DNA from: Candidatus Woesearchaeota archaeon
Lineage (GTDB): Archaea; Nanobdellota; Nanobdellia; Woesearchaeales; JACPBV01
Assembly: GCA_019323195.1 (NCBI GenBank)
Contig: JAHWHQ010000085.1
Coordinates: 1 to 23,919, forward strand
DNA length: 23,919 nt
Reading direction: 5' to 3'
Shown: piece by piece, positions 1-6,353 of the stretch
Position numbering within the stretch: position 1 is the stretch's first letter
Layout: each line of letters opens with the position of its first letter
The notes under the pieces: generated by a model
The model's database searches: none
Told to the model about the DNA's origin: nothing
The model's input: the letters and a program-made list of their open reading frames with translations, nothing else
Translations under genes and position numbers: made by a program

Positions 1-351
1 CCTACAGAGGCCAATGAGACAGGGGAAGAGGAGACAGAGGAAAGCGAAAGCGAGGAGGAAGAGGAAACAGGGCCTAAGACACATATAGTAACTATAAAGG
101 ACCTGAGGCTAAACCCTCAGGAACTTACCATAAAGAAAGGGGATACTGTCCAGTGGAAGAACGAGGATACATGGGAGGGTGATGAGGAGACTGACCATTA
201 CCTTGCTGCACATACTAATGAGTTCAGGACCCCTGTGCTCCACTACGGGGATGAGTTTGAGCATACGTTCAACAATACTGGGACATTCACCTATATAGAC
301 ATCTTCTATAAGGAAAGGAATTACCTCAGGGGAAAGATTATTGTGGAGTGA
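1..351 (+). CDS. Cupredoxin-fold (plastocyanin-like) domain protein, C-terminal part
   Basis: The open frame enters from the left edge and ends at TGA 349-351, giving 116 residues with no start in view. The first ~25 residues are a Glu/Ser/Thr-rich acidic linker, as in exported archaeal proteins that carry a domain on a stalk. The rest has the shape of a small blue-copper domain: an opening strand, the TIKKGDTVQWKN turn, a histidine-containing stretch (HYLAAH), an HYGDEFEHTF strand, and a final strand GKIIVE. Family members normally hold copper with a Cys-x-x-His-x-x-Met loop before the last strand. Here that loop reads YIDIFYKERNYLRG, with no Cys, His or Met, so copper binding by the usual site is unlikely. 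Cupredoxin fold is fairly sure; function is not. It converges with the sigma-factor gene. Confidence 0.75.
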   Translation, partial: PTEANETGEEETEESESEEEEETGPKTHIVTIKDLRLNPQELTIKKGDTVQWKNEDTWEGDEETDHYLAAHTNEFRTPVLHYGDEFEHTFNNTGTFTYIDIFYKERNYLRGKIIVE

Positions 352-379
352 AAAGGCGGTCTTCTAAGAATATTCCTGT

Positions 380-1387
380 CTAGAACGAGTTTTTTTTGAA
401 TAATGATAAGGGCTTTTCTTGGTAGCCCCCGTCCTTTATGAAATAAAAACGGAAATCAGACAAAACCTTATTTTGGAGCTGCCTTATCCTTTCCCTGCTT
501 AGGCCGAAATATTCCCCAACCTCTTTAAGTGTCTTAGGTTCTTTGAACTCATTTCCGTTATTCTTAAATTCATTGTATCTTAAGCCGAGATATCTCATAC
601 AGATAATATCTTTTTCTCTATACGGAAAGTGTTCAATTGCTTTTCTAAAGTCTTCAATGACCTCTTTTAGAATTATCTTATATAAAGCTGAGGGAGTATT
701 TTTGTCTTCTATATAATAGATAAGGCAGATATTTTCTTGTTCACCTACAGGTGAAGCGAGGGATTCTGTCTCTCTTGGGATGTATTGCCCCAATAATTCA
801 TGTATCCTTTTTTCCTTAATCCCTGTAAGTTCTGCCAGGGTTTTATAATCCGGATCTATCCCTTCTTTAATTAATCTTTTCTTTTGTTTTATTAATAATC
901 TTATAGTATCCTGGGTATGGACAGGGATGCGGATGGTTTTCCCTTGATCAGCCAGCGCTTTTGTTATACCTTGCCTTATCCACCAAATTGAATAGGTGCT
1001 GAACTTGCAGCCATACTTTAAATCAAATTTATTAACCGCTTTCATCAGCCCAAGGTTTCCTTCCTGTATAAGGTCAAGAATCGGAAGGCCGCAATTAGCA
1101 TATTTTTTTGCTATATTTACAACGAGCCTTAGATTGGCTTCTATCATCTTTGTTTTTGCCTCTTCATCCCCCCTGGCTATTCTTTTAGCATATTCCTGTT
1201 CTTTTTTCCTGTTCAATAAAGGAATCTTGCCTATCTCTCTTAGATATATCTTGAGATCAGGATCCGTGTTAGGATTATTATAACTACCATTATGAGAAGG
1301 AGTTATTTCATCCTCAAGTGAGCCCCTATCATCCCTTTCCTCTTCTTGAAAATAGGTATTAACAGTATCTTCTATATCGGTGTACAT
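380..1387 (-). CDS. Bacterial-type RNA polymerase sigma-70 factor
   Basis: 335 residues with the full domain order of a primary-type sigma factor apart from region 1.1. An acidic N-terminus (1-40) precedes region 1.2 (about 43-70, YLREIGKIPLL). Region 2 (about 80-160) holds NLRLVVNIAKKY, DLIQEGNLGLMKAV, the promoter-melting stretch FSTYSIWWIRQ with tandem W135-W136, and the -10-recognition stretch ADQGKTIRIPVH. Region 3 is about 161-225. Region 4 ends in a helix-turn-helix LKEVGEYFGLSRERIRQLQ (about 287-305), with a short Asn/Lys/Glu-rich insert before it. In bacteria such proteins guide core RNA polymerase to -10/-35 promoters. Here the neighbours are archaeal (TFE lies 4 kb away) and the gene has a TATA box about 30 nt before its ATG, so it looks domesticated rather than contaminating. 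Its partner polymerase and targets are unknown. The family call is very secure. Confidence 0.96.
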   Translation of the reverse strand: MYTDIEDTVNTYFQEEERDDRGSLEDEITPSHNGSYNNPNTDPDLKIYLREIGKIPLLNRKKEQEYAKRIARGDEEAKTKMIEANLRLVVNIAKKYANCGLPILDLIQEGNLGLMKAVNKFDLKYGCKFSTYSIWWIRQGITKALADQGKTIRIPVHTQDTIRLLIKQKKRLIKEGIDPDYKTLAELTGIKEKRIHELLGQYIPRETESLASPVGEQENICLIYYIEDKNTPSALYKIILKEVIEDFRKAIEHFPYREKDIICMRYLGLRYNEFKNNGNEFKEPKTLKEVGEYFGLSRERIRQLQNKVLSDFRFYFIKDGGYQEKPLSLFKKNSF

Positions 1388-1413
1388 CCTAAGAACTCAG
1401 GGTTGATGCATTG

Positions 1414-1421
1414 TTTATAAA
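1414..1421 (-). promoter_or_regulatory. Archaeal TATA box of the sigma-factor gene
   Basis: A perfect TTTATAAA lies in the 40-nt gap between the upstream small gene and the sigma gene. Its centre is about 30 nt before the ATG at 1387, the spacing expected for a leaderless archaeal transcript. No Shine-Dalgarno sequence precedes the ATG. Confidence 0.6.
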
Positions 1422-1427
1422 GGTAAC

Positions 1428-1763
1428 TTAACGGATAGCCCTGTTTTCTGCTTTAAGATATTCTATATGGCCGGTATAGGGCTCTTTTAATCTGACACAT
1501 ATGATGTACTTGTACCCTCTTTTCCTTTCATAGTAAGCATCGTGTAATGATGCGTAGCCACCACTTTTTTTCTTACTTTTTCTTTTGACTCCATCAAGAC
1601 TTTTTGTCCATTGAACCTTACCATTAGTTTCCCATTCCTCTCCTCCTTCTCTTATAGTAAGGGGAATCTCAGAACCAACTTTAAGCTTAACTTTTGAAAA
1701 TAACCCTATCTCAGAATCATTTTTATCTTTGCTAATATCCCATATAATCTCTCTAAGCCGCAT
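1428..1763 (-). CDS. Hypothetical basic protein upstream of the sigma factor
   Basis: 111 residues, not recognised. It has no signal peptide or membrane segment. The N-terminal half looks beta-rich (KVKLKVGSEIPLTIREGGEEW), followed by a lysine-rich patch (VKRKSKKKSGG) and a C-terminal half YKYIICVRLKEPYTGHIEYL that could form further strands. The basic patch would suit nucleic-acid or acidic-protein contact, but that is only inference. It lies 40 nt upstream of the sigma gene on the same strand and has its own TATA box, so the two could be co-expressed. Both are AT-rich relative to the metabolic genes further along, which suggests acquired DNA. Confidence 0.7.
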   Translation of the reverse strand: MRLREIIWDISKDKNDSEIGLFSKVKLKVGSEIPLTIREGGEEWETNGKVQWTKSLDGVKRKSKKKSGGYASLHDAYYERKRGYKYIICVRLKEPYTGHIEYLKAENRAIR

Positions 1764-1787
1764 GGTTGGTGGTTTGGATATAAGGGT

Positions 1788-1796
1788 TATTTAAAA
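1788..1796 (-). promoter_or_regulatory. TATA box of the 1428-1763 gene
   Basis: On the minus strand this reads TTTAAATAA, centred about 29 nt before the ATG at 1763, which fits a leaderless transcript. Confidence 0.55.
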
Positions 1797-1825
1797 AATT
1801 ATTTGTTTTTATTTCAGGTTACAGG

Positions 1826-1968
1826 GCCTTATAGAAATCCTATGCTACTCCGCTTACCATAACCCTCTACGTTGTAGAGGAACATGGTAAGCTCCGCCTG
1901 GCCTTTGCCATTGTTTACTTCGTAAACAAGGCAAACAATGGCACAGACGCCTAGGATTTCTATAAGGC
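1826..1968. repeat. Three-arm nested palindrome
   Basis: A perfect 17-bp outer stem (1826-1842 with 1952-1968) encloses two arms. Arm A pairs 1852-1860 with 1884-1892 (9 bp) and contains a second stem 1864-1870 with 1874-1880 (7 bp, 3-nt loop). Arm B pairs 1907-1916 with 1933-1942 (10 bp). Together they would fold into a cloverleaf as RNA or extruded DNA. It ends 15 nt before the TATA box of the next gene, so it would not be in that gene's mRNA. No transposase is nearby. Confidence 0.85.
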
Positions 1969-1983
1969 TTGCTATACACAACA

Positions 1984-1991
1984 TTTATATA
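1984..1991 (+). promoter_or_regulatory. TATA box of the 2015-2554 gene
   Basis: TTTATATA is centred about 27 nt before the ATG at 2015, so transcription should begin at or next to the start codon. An AGGAGGT lies directly against the ATG (2007-2013), too close to act as a normal ribosome-binding site for it. Confidence 0.6.
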
Positions 1992-2014
1992 CAATCTTAT
2001 CTCTACAGGAGGTT

Positions 2015-2554
2015 ATGGCAGAGAATGATATGAACAGCATAAACCCTAAAGACGTGAATGAGTTTAAGAAGGATTTTGGCGAGATGGTAAGGGTTTATTC
2101 CGGGATTGATCATGAATACTTTAAGCTGGGGAAGGATCTGGATAAGTATATCAGGGAGTTCAAGAAAGCCCTTAATATCTTCAATAAGAAATACCCTGGC
2201 ATAATAATAAGGCTTAAGCAGGCAGCAGAAGGTCTGCAGCTTAGGATCTTCCTTAAGGAAAATAGCGTCAAGGATGCGCTTGTCAGCCTTGATCCCGGGC
2301 TGAATGACGTGAAAGAGCCGGCAAAGGCAGGGTTCCTGAGATATTACAGGAAAGGGATGATAGAGGTTTTACCTGACCAGCCTGGGGATGAAAAATCACC
2401 GCAGTTCAGGCTGTTCAGCTATTATGCTGTCAGGGACGGCATTAAGGGCGGGGATGTTTACAGCAAGCTGTCTGAGTTCGGGTTTTCAGATAAGCCTGCT
2501 TTAGGGAAGGTCAGAGCGTTCCTTAAGAGGTTTGACCCAAGGATTGGAGAATAG
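2015..2554 (+). CDS. Hypothetical protein
   Basis: 179 residues, not recognised, with no signal peptide, membrane segment or cysteine. It looks soluble and mixed alpha/beta: a charged helical N-terminal third (about 1-60), a central part with short strands (about 65-130, IIIRLKQAAEGLQLRIFLKE), and a C-terminal YYAVRDGIKGGDVYSKLSEFGF stretch that could be a small helical bundle ending in KVRAFLKRFDPRIGE. The ATG at 2015 is preferred because the TATA box sits about 27 nt upstream. A second ATG at 2030 is possible and would leave the AGGAGGT 16 nt away. The gene stands alone and converges with the GNAT gene 5 nt downstream. Confidence 0.75.
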   Translation: MAENDMNSINPKDVNEFKKDFGEMVRVYSGIDHEYFKLGKDLDKYIREFKKALNIFNKKYPGIIIRLKQAAEGLQLRIFLKENSVKDALVSLDPGLNDVKEPAKAGFLRYYRKGMIEVLPDQPGDEKSPQFRLFSYYAVRDGIKGGDVYSKLSEFGFSDKPALGKVRAFLKRFDPRIGE

Positions 2555-2559
2555 GGTTT

Positions 2560-3033
2560 TTAGTCCAGCTTCTTGTTCATGTTTATCGTGTATTCCCTGA
2601 AGCCCAGTTTCTTGTAGAGTGATACTGCCTTGTGGTTTGAGGGGTATACATGAAGGGTCATGACATCAACCTTCTTTTCCCTGAACCATATTATCAGTTC
2701 TTTGATAAGGTCTTTTGCAGCACCGTTTTTCCTGTACTTCTTTTCAATATACAGGTTGTCTATCGTTCCCCTTAGCCTTACGTTAAGGATGTGCAGTGTT
2801 CTTGTCAATGTGCCCCTGACATACCCTATTATCTTCCTGTCCCTGACAGCTACAAGTATTATCCTGTCCATGCCCTGCCTTCTCAGGTCCCTTGCAAGGT
2901 ATTTTTTGTATATATCCCTTGTCCTGGTGATGGGCCTGAGGTATCTATCTGCTTTTTTCTCCTCTTTCTTAAGCTTTAGCTTGAGCTTAAATATCTCTTC
3001 AAGGTCTTTTTCTTCTGCTTTTCTTATCTCCAT
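2560..3033 (-). CDS. GNAT-family N-acetyltransferase
   Basis: 157 residues spanning a single GNAT fold. N-terminal MEIRKAEEKDLEEIFKL is the usual strand 1/helix 1. The acetyl-CoA pyrophosphate-binding motif is YIEKKYRKNGAAKDLIKEL (about 95-113, R/Q-x-x-G-x-A/G type), and the closing LHVYPSNHKAVSLYKKLGF (about 127-145) is the standard motif B. Such enzymes move an acetyl group from acetyl-CoA to an amine. The substrate cannot be read from sequence. It is the third gene of an operon: the ATP-grasp stop codon and this ATG are separated by one base, so translation is coupled. The context suggests acetylation of a product made by the dehydrogenase and ligase upstream. Confidence 0.88.
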   Translation of the reverse strand: MEIRKAEEKDLEEIFKLKLKLKKEEKKADRYLRPITRTRDIYKKYLARDLRRQGMDRIILVAVRDRKIIGYVRGTLTRTLHILNVRLRGTIDNLYIEKKYRKNGAAKDLIKELIIWFREKKVDVMTLHVYPSNHKAVSLYKKLGFREYTINMNKKLD

Positions 3034-3034
3034 C

Positions 3035-4069
3035 TTAAATCCTTTTTATTACCTCTCTGGCAAGTTTTTCTGAAAAATTGTGCCTGCTTGCAGGGAAGCC
3101 GGGGAATGACTGGGCCTCGATTACATAAGGGATGCCTTTATCGGATATTATCACGTCAACGCCAGCCAGGTTAAGGCTCAGGGCTTTTGCAGCCTTTACA
3201 GCGCTTTTTTCCGCTTTTTTGAGGTATTTTTTAGGTATCTTTCTTAGGAAGTTTTTATCTTCTTTATGCCCGCCCTGGGTTATATTGGTTACCACATTCT
3301 TGACTAATGTGCTCCTTATTATCCCATGCCTTACCCTGCCGTATAGGATGTAATACCTTATGTCGAATTTTTTGCTGTCTATAATATAGGGGCTTACTGC
3401 CTCTTCAATGATGATGTCCTTCTTAAGTAATTTTTCTAGGAAATCCTTCCTGCCAGTAACATCTTTGAATCTCCAGCCGTAGTCGCCTTTCCTGCTTATT
3501 ATGCTTCCGTTGCGGTATATGAAGTTTGTCAACCATCTGTTCTTATCCAGCCTTGTGATGCCCTTGCCCATGGCGCCGAAATTTACCTTGATGTAGAGCT
3601 TTTTGCCCTTGTCCAGCAGCCTGATGATATCCTGTAGTTTCCTTGTTGAGAAGCTTTTCGGGACATTGACATGCTTTTCTATCACCTTTTTTGTAAGGGC
3701 CTTATCACGGTCAACCTTGACAGCTTTGAATGAGTTCAGGAAGGTTATGTCCTTGCCTTTGTATCTGTCAAGGATAATATCCCTTACTTTGTCCATGTAG
3801 CTGTAGAACATAAGGGCGCATTTCCTGTCTCCATAGATGCGTCCTCTTGTGAAATCCTGTTCAATCCTGGTGTTCCAGTACTCTAACGGGAAGAAAAGGA
3901 TTATGAAGAGGCCTTTTGACCTTATATCCGGAAGCCTGTTTTTTATTATTGAGCTATAATCGACAGTTTTGAAGATTACCTTGTTTTTCCTGAAAAAACC
4001 CCTTTTTCTTTTTAGTTTCAGGAATGATTCCCAATCAATATCATCCCCTATCGCCAGAATTGTTTTCAT
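3035..4069 (-). CDS. ATP-grasp ligase (YheC/YheD or RimK-like)
   Basis: 344 residues. The N-terminal ~110 residues are a variable pre-ATP-grasp domain. The ATP-grasp core runs from about 130 to 344: KLYIKVNFGAMGKGI (the phosphate-gripping strand and loop), KKFDIRYYILYG, VTNITQGG, and the metal-binding end LAGVDVIISDKG followed by YVIEAQSFPGFPA. These enzymes join a carboxylate to an amine through an acyl-phosphate. The usual E-x-N metal pair reads E-A-Q here, a tolerated but notable change. Its ATG overlaps the stop of the dehydrogenase gene (ATGA, 4066-4069), and the GNAT gene follows after one base. A role in making an amino-acid or peptide-like small molecule is inferred from that order; the substrate is unknown. 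Confidence 0.83.
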   Translation of the reverse strand: MKTILAIGDDIDWESFLKLKRKRGFFRKNKVIFKTVDYSSIIKNRLPDIRSKGLFIILFFPLEYWNTRIEQDFTRGRIYGDRKCALMFYSYMDKVRDIILDRYKGKDITFLNSFKAVKVDRDKALTKKVIEKHVNVPKSFSTRKLQDIIRLLDKGKKLYIKVNFGAMGKGITRLDKNRWLTNFIYRNGSIISRKGDYGWRFKDVTGRKDFLEKLLKKDIIIEEAVSPYIIDSKKFDIRYYILYGRVRHGIIRSTLVKNVVTNITQGGHKEDKNFLRKIPKKYLKKAEKSAVKAAKALSLNLAGVDVIISDKGIPYVIEAQSFPGFPASRHNFSEKLAREVIKRI

Positions 4070-5016
4070 TCTTTCCTGAGGTACTCTTTCGGCCTTACCA
4101 ATGCCCTCTGGAGCGGCTTTGACATGTTCTTTACCCCGTTTTTTGCTATGTCAAGAATAAGAGGCAGCAGCTGCTTTGAGTAGCGCCTTGCGCTTGAAAG
4201 AGGGGCAAGGGCAGGGTAGCCGTATATGCCGACATGCTTTATGTTGTCTATCTCATACCAGGGGTCGTTAGGGTAAGTGGGTCTGCATGTTTCAATGGGG
4301 TTGGGATAATCGACAGAGATGTCAACAACAACAGCTCCAGGATTAAGGAGCCTGAGCATCTTTCTTGTTACGACATAATCTTTTTTATCGCGGTGGTATT
4401 TAGGCCACCTGATGCCGTTTATGAGCATATCTTTGCCCTTAAGATGGTATTTTATGCTCTTATATTCGCTTTTTCTGAGGATCTTTACCTTTGCGCCAAG
4501 CTTATTGGCAAGGTTTATCGCGCCGCTGGCAACCCTTCCATAGCCAAGGATCAATATGCTGCATTCAGAAGGTGATTTCATGGCAAGATTGAAGGCATAT
4601 AACATAGCCTGTTCACCGGTCATCTCTGTGCAGTCAACCATCCTTTCACCATGCTCGTTCACAACTTTTTCCATGGCTATCGCCTTTATCTTCTGTTTTT
4701 TTATCAGCTTGATCCTTTCCAGGTTCTGCTCAATGTGAAGCATGCTGAAAAGGATGCTGTCTTTTATCATAAGGAACTCATTGTCAGAAGGGCACCTGAG
4801 CTTTAAAATCAGGTCATTTGAAAATACCTCTTTTGTCTCGCCTACTATCGTTGCTCCGGCTTTCTTATATTCAGAATCATCAATATATATGCCTTTGCCC
4901 AGCCCTTTCTCTACAAAGACCTCGTTTCCTGCCTTTACTAGCTTTTTTACCTCTTCAGGAAGCAGGACTGCACGCTTGTCAGCCAGTCCGTTTTCCTTTG
5001 CTATTCCTATTTTCAT
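4066..5016 (-). CDS. AlaDH/PNT-family dehydrogenase, N5-(carboxyethyl)ornithine synthase-like
   Basis: 316 residues. The N-terminus MKIGIAKENGLADKRAVLLP is the hallmark start of alanine dehydrogenase, transhydrogenase and saccharopine dehydrogenase proteins. LILKLRCP (about 69-76) and SMLHIE (about 91-96) carry the Lys and His that bind the keto acid in the family. A Rossmann fold opens with SILILGYGRVASGAINLA (about 153-170). Alanine dehydrogenases are usually about 370 residues. The shorter length and the C-terminal half (LINGIRW, VVDISVD) fit N5-(carboxyethyl)ornithine synthase better, an enzyme that reductively joins pyruvate to an amino-acid side chain. I infer an opine-type NAD(P)H reductase; exact substrate unsure. 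It leads an overlapping three-gene operon with the ATP-grasp and GNAT genes. Confidence 0.8.
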   Translation of the reverse strand: MKIGIAKENGLADKRAVLLPEEVKKLVKAGNEVFVEKGLGKGIYIDDSEYKKAGATIVGETKEVFSNDLILKLRCPSDNEFLMIKDSILFSMLHIEQNLERIKLIKKQKIKAIAMEKVVNEHGERMVDCTEMTGEQAMLYAFNLAMKSPSECSILILGYGRVASGAINLANKLGAKVKILRKSEYKSIKYHLKGKDMLINGIRWPKYHRDKKDYVVTRKMLRLLNPGAVVVDISVDYPNPIETCRPTYPNDPWYEIDNIKHVGIYGYPALAPLSSARRYSKQLLPLILDIAKNGVKNMSKPLQRALVRPKEYLRKE

Positions 5017-5056
5017 TTTGTTGTTATTATTGGTAATAAAACCCCGCCGAGTATTA

Positions 5057-5066
5057 TTAATATAAA
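5057..5066 (-). promoter_or_regulatory. TATA box of the dehydrogenase/ATP-grasp/GNAT operon
   Basis: On the minus strand the region reads TTTATATTAA, centred about 45 nt before the ATG at 5016. This predicts a leader of roughly 20 nt. Confidence 0.45.
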
Positions 5067-5173
5067 TAAAAAGGTGAGATTTCCTGCTGTGTTTTTATTA
5101 GAATAACTCCTTCTTTAAAAAGTTTTTGGTGAATATTAAGCAGATTTAGCATGATTTATGGGTTAATATGTTG

Positions 5174-5734
5174 TTACTTTTTTGGGGGATTAAGGCTTTC
5201 AAGCTTTTTTATCCTTTCCTTGATGTTCTCTATGGTCTTTGAGTTGTCCTGCTGGTTAAGGAGGCTCCCGCATTCAGGGCATTTGAAGTCAAACTCTGTT
5301 GCCTGCTCAAAATCAAGGCGGGCGCATGCCTTGGAGCATATGAAGAAATTTCCCTTGTTGAGCTCCTCTTTATGCAGCCTCTCCTTTAGCTTGGCTATCT
5401 TCTCTTTTTTCAGCTTTTCTATAAGCTCTTTGACCCTTTTCCTGTTAAATGTCCAATAGCTTATGTACCAGCCCTTTTTCCTGTCTTTCCTTCTTATATA
5501 TGTAGCTCCATTATAGGAATTGACGGTGTAGAGTATGTTCCTGGTAGTCTGCATGTCAAGCTTGACCTTGTCGGCTATGATAAACTCTGAGACGTTCTTC
5601 CTGTTTTTCAGGTATTCAATTATAGGAAGAGCCTTTTCACCCGCAATCTCATTTATAAGGCCATGTATCTTCTTGTTTGTGAGTACCATCTTGTCCTTTT
5701 TGATCTTTTGTCTTGCCCCTGCGGAAGTTAGCAT
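5174..5734 (-). CDS. tfe: Transcription factor E (TFE), alpha subunit
   Basis: 186 residues from this start. A winged-helix domain (about 20-100; NVSEFIIADKVKLDMQTTRNILYTV, then GWYISYWTF) is followed by a charged coiled coil (about 100-125) and a zinc ribbon with Cys133, Cys137, Cys152 and Cys155 (CSKAC ... CPECG) within the family signature FEQATEFDFKCPECGSLL. In archaea TFE joins TBP and TFB at the promoter, contacts the RNA polymerase clamp and helps open DNA. Family members usually begin near M16 (MVLTNKK, 5689), so the first 15 residues may not be translated; neither start has a strong Shine-Dalgarno. Its presence shows that the cell uses archaeal transcription initiation, which makes the nearby sigma factor striking. 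Confidence 0.93.
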   Translation of the reverse strand: MLTSAGARQKIKKDKMVLTNKKIHGLINEIAGEKALPIIEYLKNRKNVSEFIIADKVKLDMQTTRNILYTVNSYNGATYIRRKDRKKGWYISYWTFNRKRVKELIEKLKKEKIAKLKERLHKEELNKGNFFICSKACARLDFEQATEFDFKCPECGSLLNQQDNSKTIENIKERIKKLESLNPPKK

Positions 5735-5765
5735 CTTCTAGCAGGTACTAATTGCTTTTATTCCC

Positions 5766-5824
5766 GAATCAGCTTCCATTATCATCTAGGAAAAACCTAC
5801 AGGGACTTCCCATTAAGCTGATTC
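5766..5824. other. Small three-way-junction palindrome upstream of tfe
   Basis: A perfect 10-bp outer stem (5766-5775 with 5815-5824) holds two small hairpins: 5787-5790 with 5796-5799 (4 bp, A5 loop) and 5802-5804 with 5809-5811 (3 bp). It lies in the probable tfe leader and has the same plan, at smaller scale, as the 1826-1968 palindrome. Confidence 0.65.
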
Positions 5825-5871
5825 CCTTATCTCATCCCTTTTTTTGCTTCAGCCACTTTGTTGTAGACTAG

Positions 5872-5950
5872 TTAGGTTACTGTTTTGGTCGGCTTTTCTA
5901 GCGCTGTCTCTCTGACACCCCCTAGAAAATTACAATAATATCTAACCTTA
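5872..5950. other. Nested hairpin upstream of tfe
   Basis: Outer arms 5872-5879 and 5943-5950 pair over 7 of 8 positions. Inside, 5894-5901 pairs perfectly with 5922-5929 (8 bp), and within that 5905-5908 pairs with 5914-5917. It sits just downstream of the leftward TATA box at 5958-5969, so it would be at the 5' end of a leftward RNA. Confidence 0.6.
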
Positions 5951-5990
5951 GGTGAACTTATATATAAATCTTTCGTTTTTGTTCACTAAG
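5947..5990. promoter_or_regulatory. Inverted repeat around a leftward TATA box
   Basis: Positions 5947-5957 pair with 5981-5990 (10 bp with one bulged G at 5951). The loop contains TTTATATATAAG on the minus strand (5958-5969), the only strong TATA box before tfe. The repeat abuts the stop codon of the small zinc-finger gene at 5997, so it may serve both as an end signal for that gene and as a regulated promoter for the tfe leader. Confidence 0.5.
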
Positions 5991-5996
5991 AAGTAA

Positions 5997-6128
5997 CTAT
6001 TTGCTATGTTTCTTGTTCTCATAACAGCTTCTGCAGTATGTATGTATAGTTTTAGAGTCGTTGGTGCTTAGCCTACAGTCTTCTGCTGTCTCTATCTGTT
6101 TTCCACAGGACTCACATTTGTTCCACAT
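5997..6128 (-). CDS. Small zinc-finger protein (43 aa)
   Basis: 43 residues read on the minus strand, beginning MWNKCESCGKQIETAEDC and ending YCRSCYENKKHSK. It has two CxxC pairs (C5/C8 and C32/C35), the layout of a treble-clef or zinc-ribbon mini-protein that binds one zinc ion, plus an extra Cys18. Its start has a GGGGGT Shine-Dalgarno-like run 5 nt upstream, and a TATA box (6163-6172) about 40 nt upstream. No wider family is recognised. The basic C-terminal tail and the neighbouring transcription gene make a nucleic-acid role possible, but that is only a guess. The regular Cys spacing makes it likely to be a real gene. Confidence 0.75.
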   Translation of the reverse strand: MWNKCESCGKQIETAEDCRLSTNDSKTIHTYCRSCYENKKHSK

Positions 6129-6162
6129 ATTTTACCCCCAATACCTAGGAAAATACCGGGGA

Positions 6163-6172
6163 AATATATAAA
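6163..6172 (-). promoter_or_regulatory. TATA box of the 43-aa zinc-finger gene
   Basis: On the minus strand it reads TTTATATATT, predicting a start of transcription near 6141 and a leader of about a dozen bases before the ATG at 6128. Confidence 0.55.
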
Positions 6173-6206
6173 CTTTACTATTAAAAAAGAAAGAAAAAAT
6201 TAGGAT

Positions 6207-6353
6207 TTAGGCCTTGCCAAGGATCCTGAACACTTTTGTGCCGCATTTAGGGCAGACACCTTTCATAGCTTTCATCTTGTTCTTCATAACAACTTCTTTA
6301 CCATCCTTGATCTCTACCTGTTTCTGACATTTCATGCATCTTCCTTTTACCAT
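6207..6353 (-). CDS. Small zinc-ribbon protein (48 aa), DUF5679-like
   Basis: 48 residues: MVKGRCMKCQKQVEIKDG at the start and GVCPKCGTKVFRILGKA at the end. Two CxxC knuckles (C6/C9 and C34/C37) make a one-zinc ribbon. Very similar mini-proteins are common in archaea and in candidate-phyla bacteria and are annotated as DUF5679 (from memory); no function is established. The start at 6353 is fixed by a GAGGTG Shine-Dalgarno (6360-6365) seven bases upstream. A TATA box at 6499-6506 predicts a leader of about 120 nt, long for this genome, carrying two hairpins and a U-tract. The high lysine content suits contact with RNA or the ribosome (inference). Confidence 0.88.
   Translation of the reverse strand: MVKGRCMKCQKQVEIKDGKEVVMKNKMKAMKGVCPKCGTKVFRILGKA

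Noticed and set aside
5741..5996. RNase P RNA or SRP RNA in the structured region upstream of tfe
   Set aside because: GGGAAGTCCC on the minus strand slightly recalls an RNase P motif, but the other conserved blocks (such as ACAGAA...GGCTTA) and the SRP Alu/S-domain signatures are absent, and the region is too short.
5997..6128. Treating the 43-aa frame as noise because of its size
   Set aside because: Paired CxxC motifs, a TATA box and a Shine-Dalgarno-like run at the right spacing support a real gene, so it was kept.
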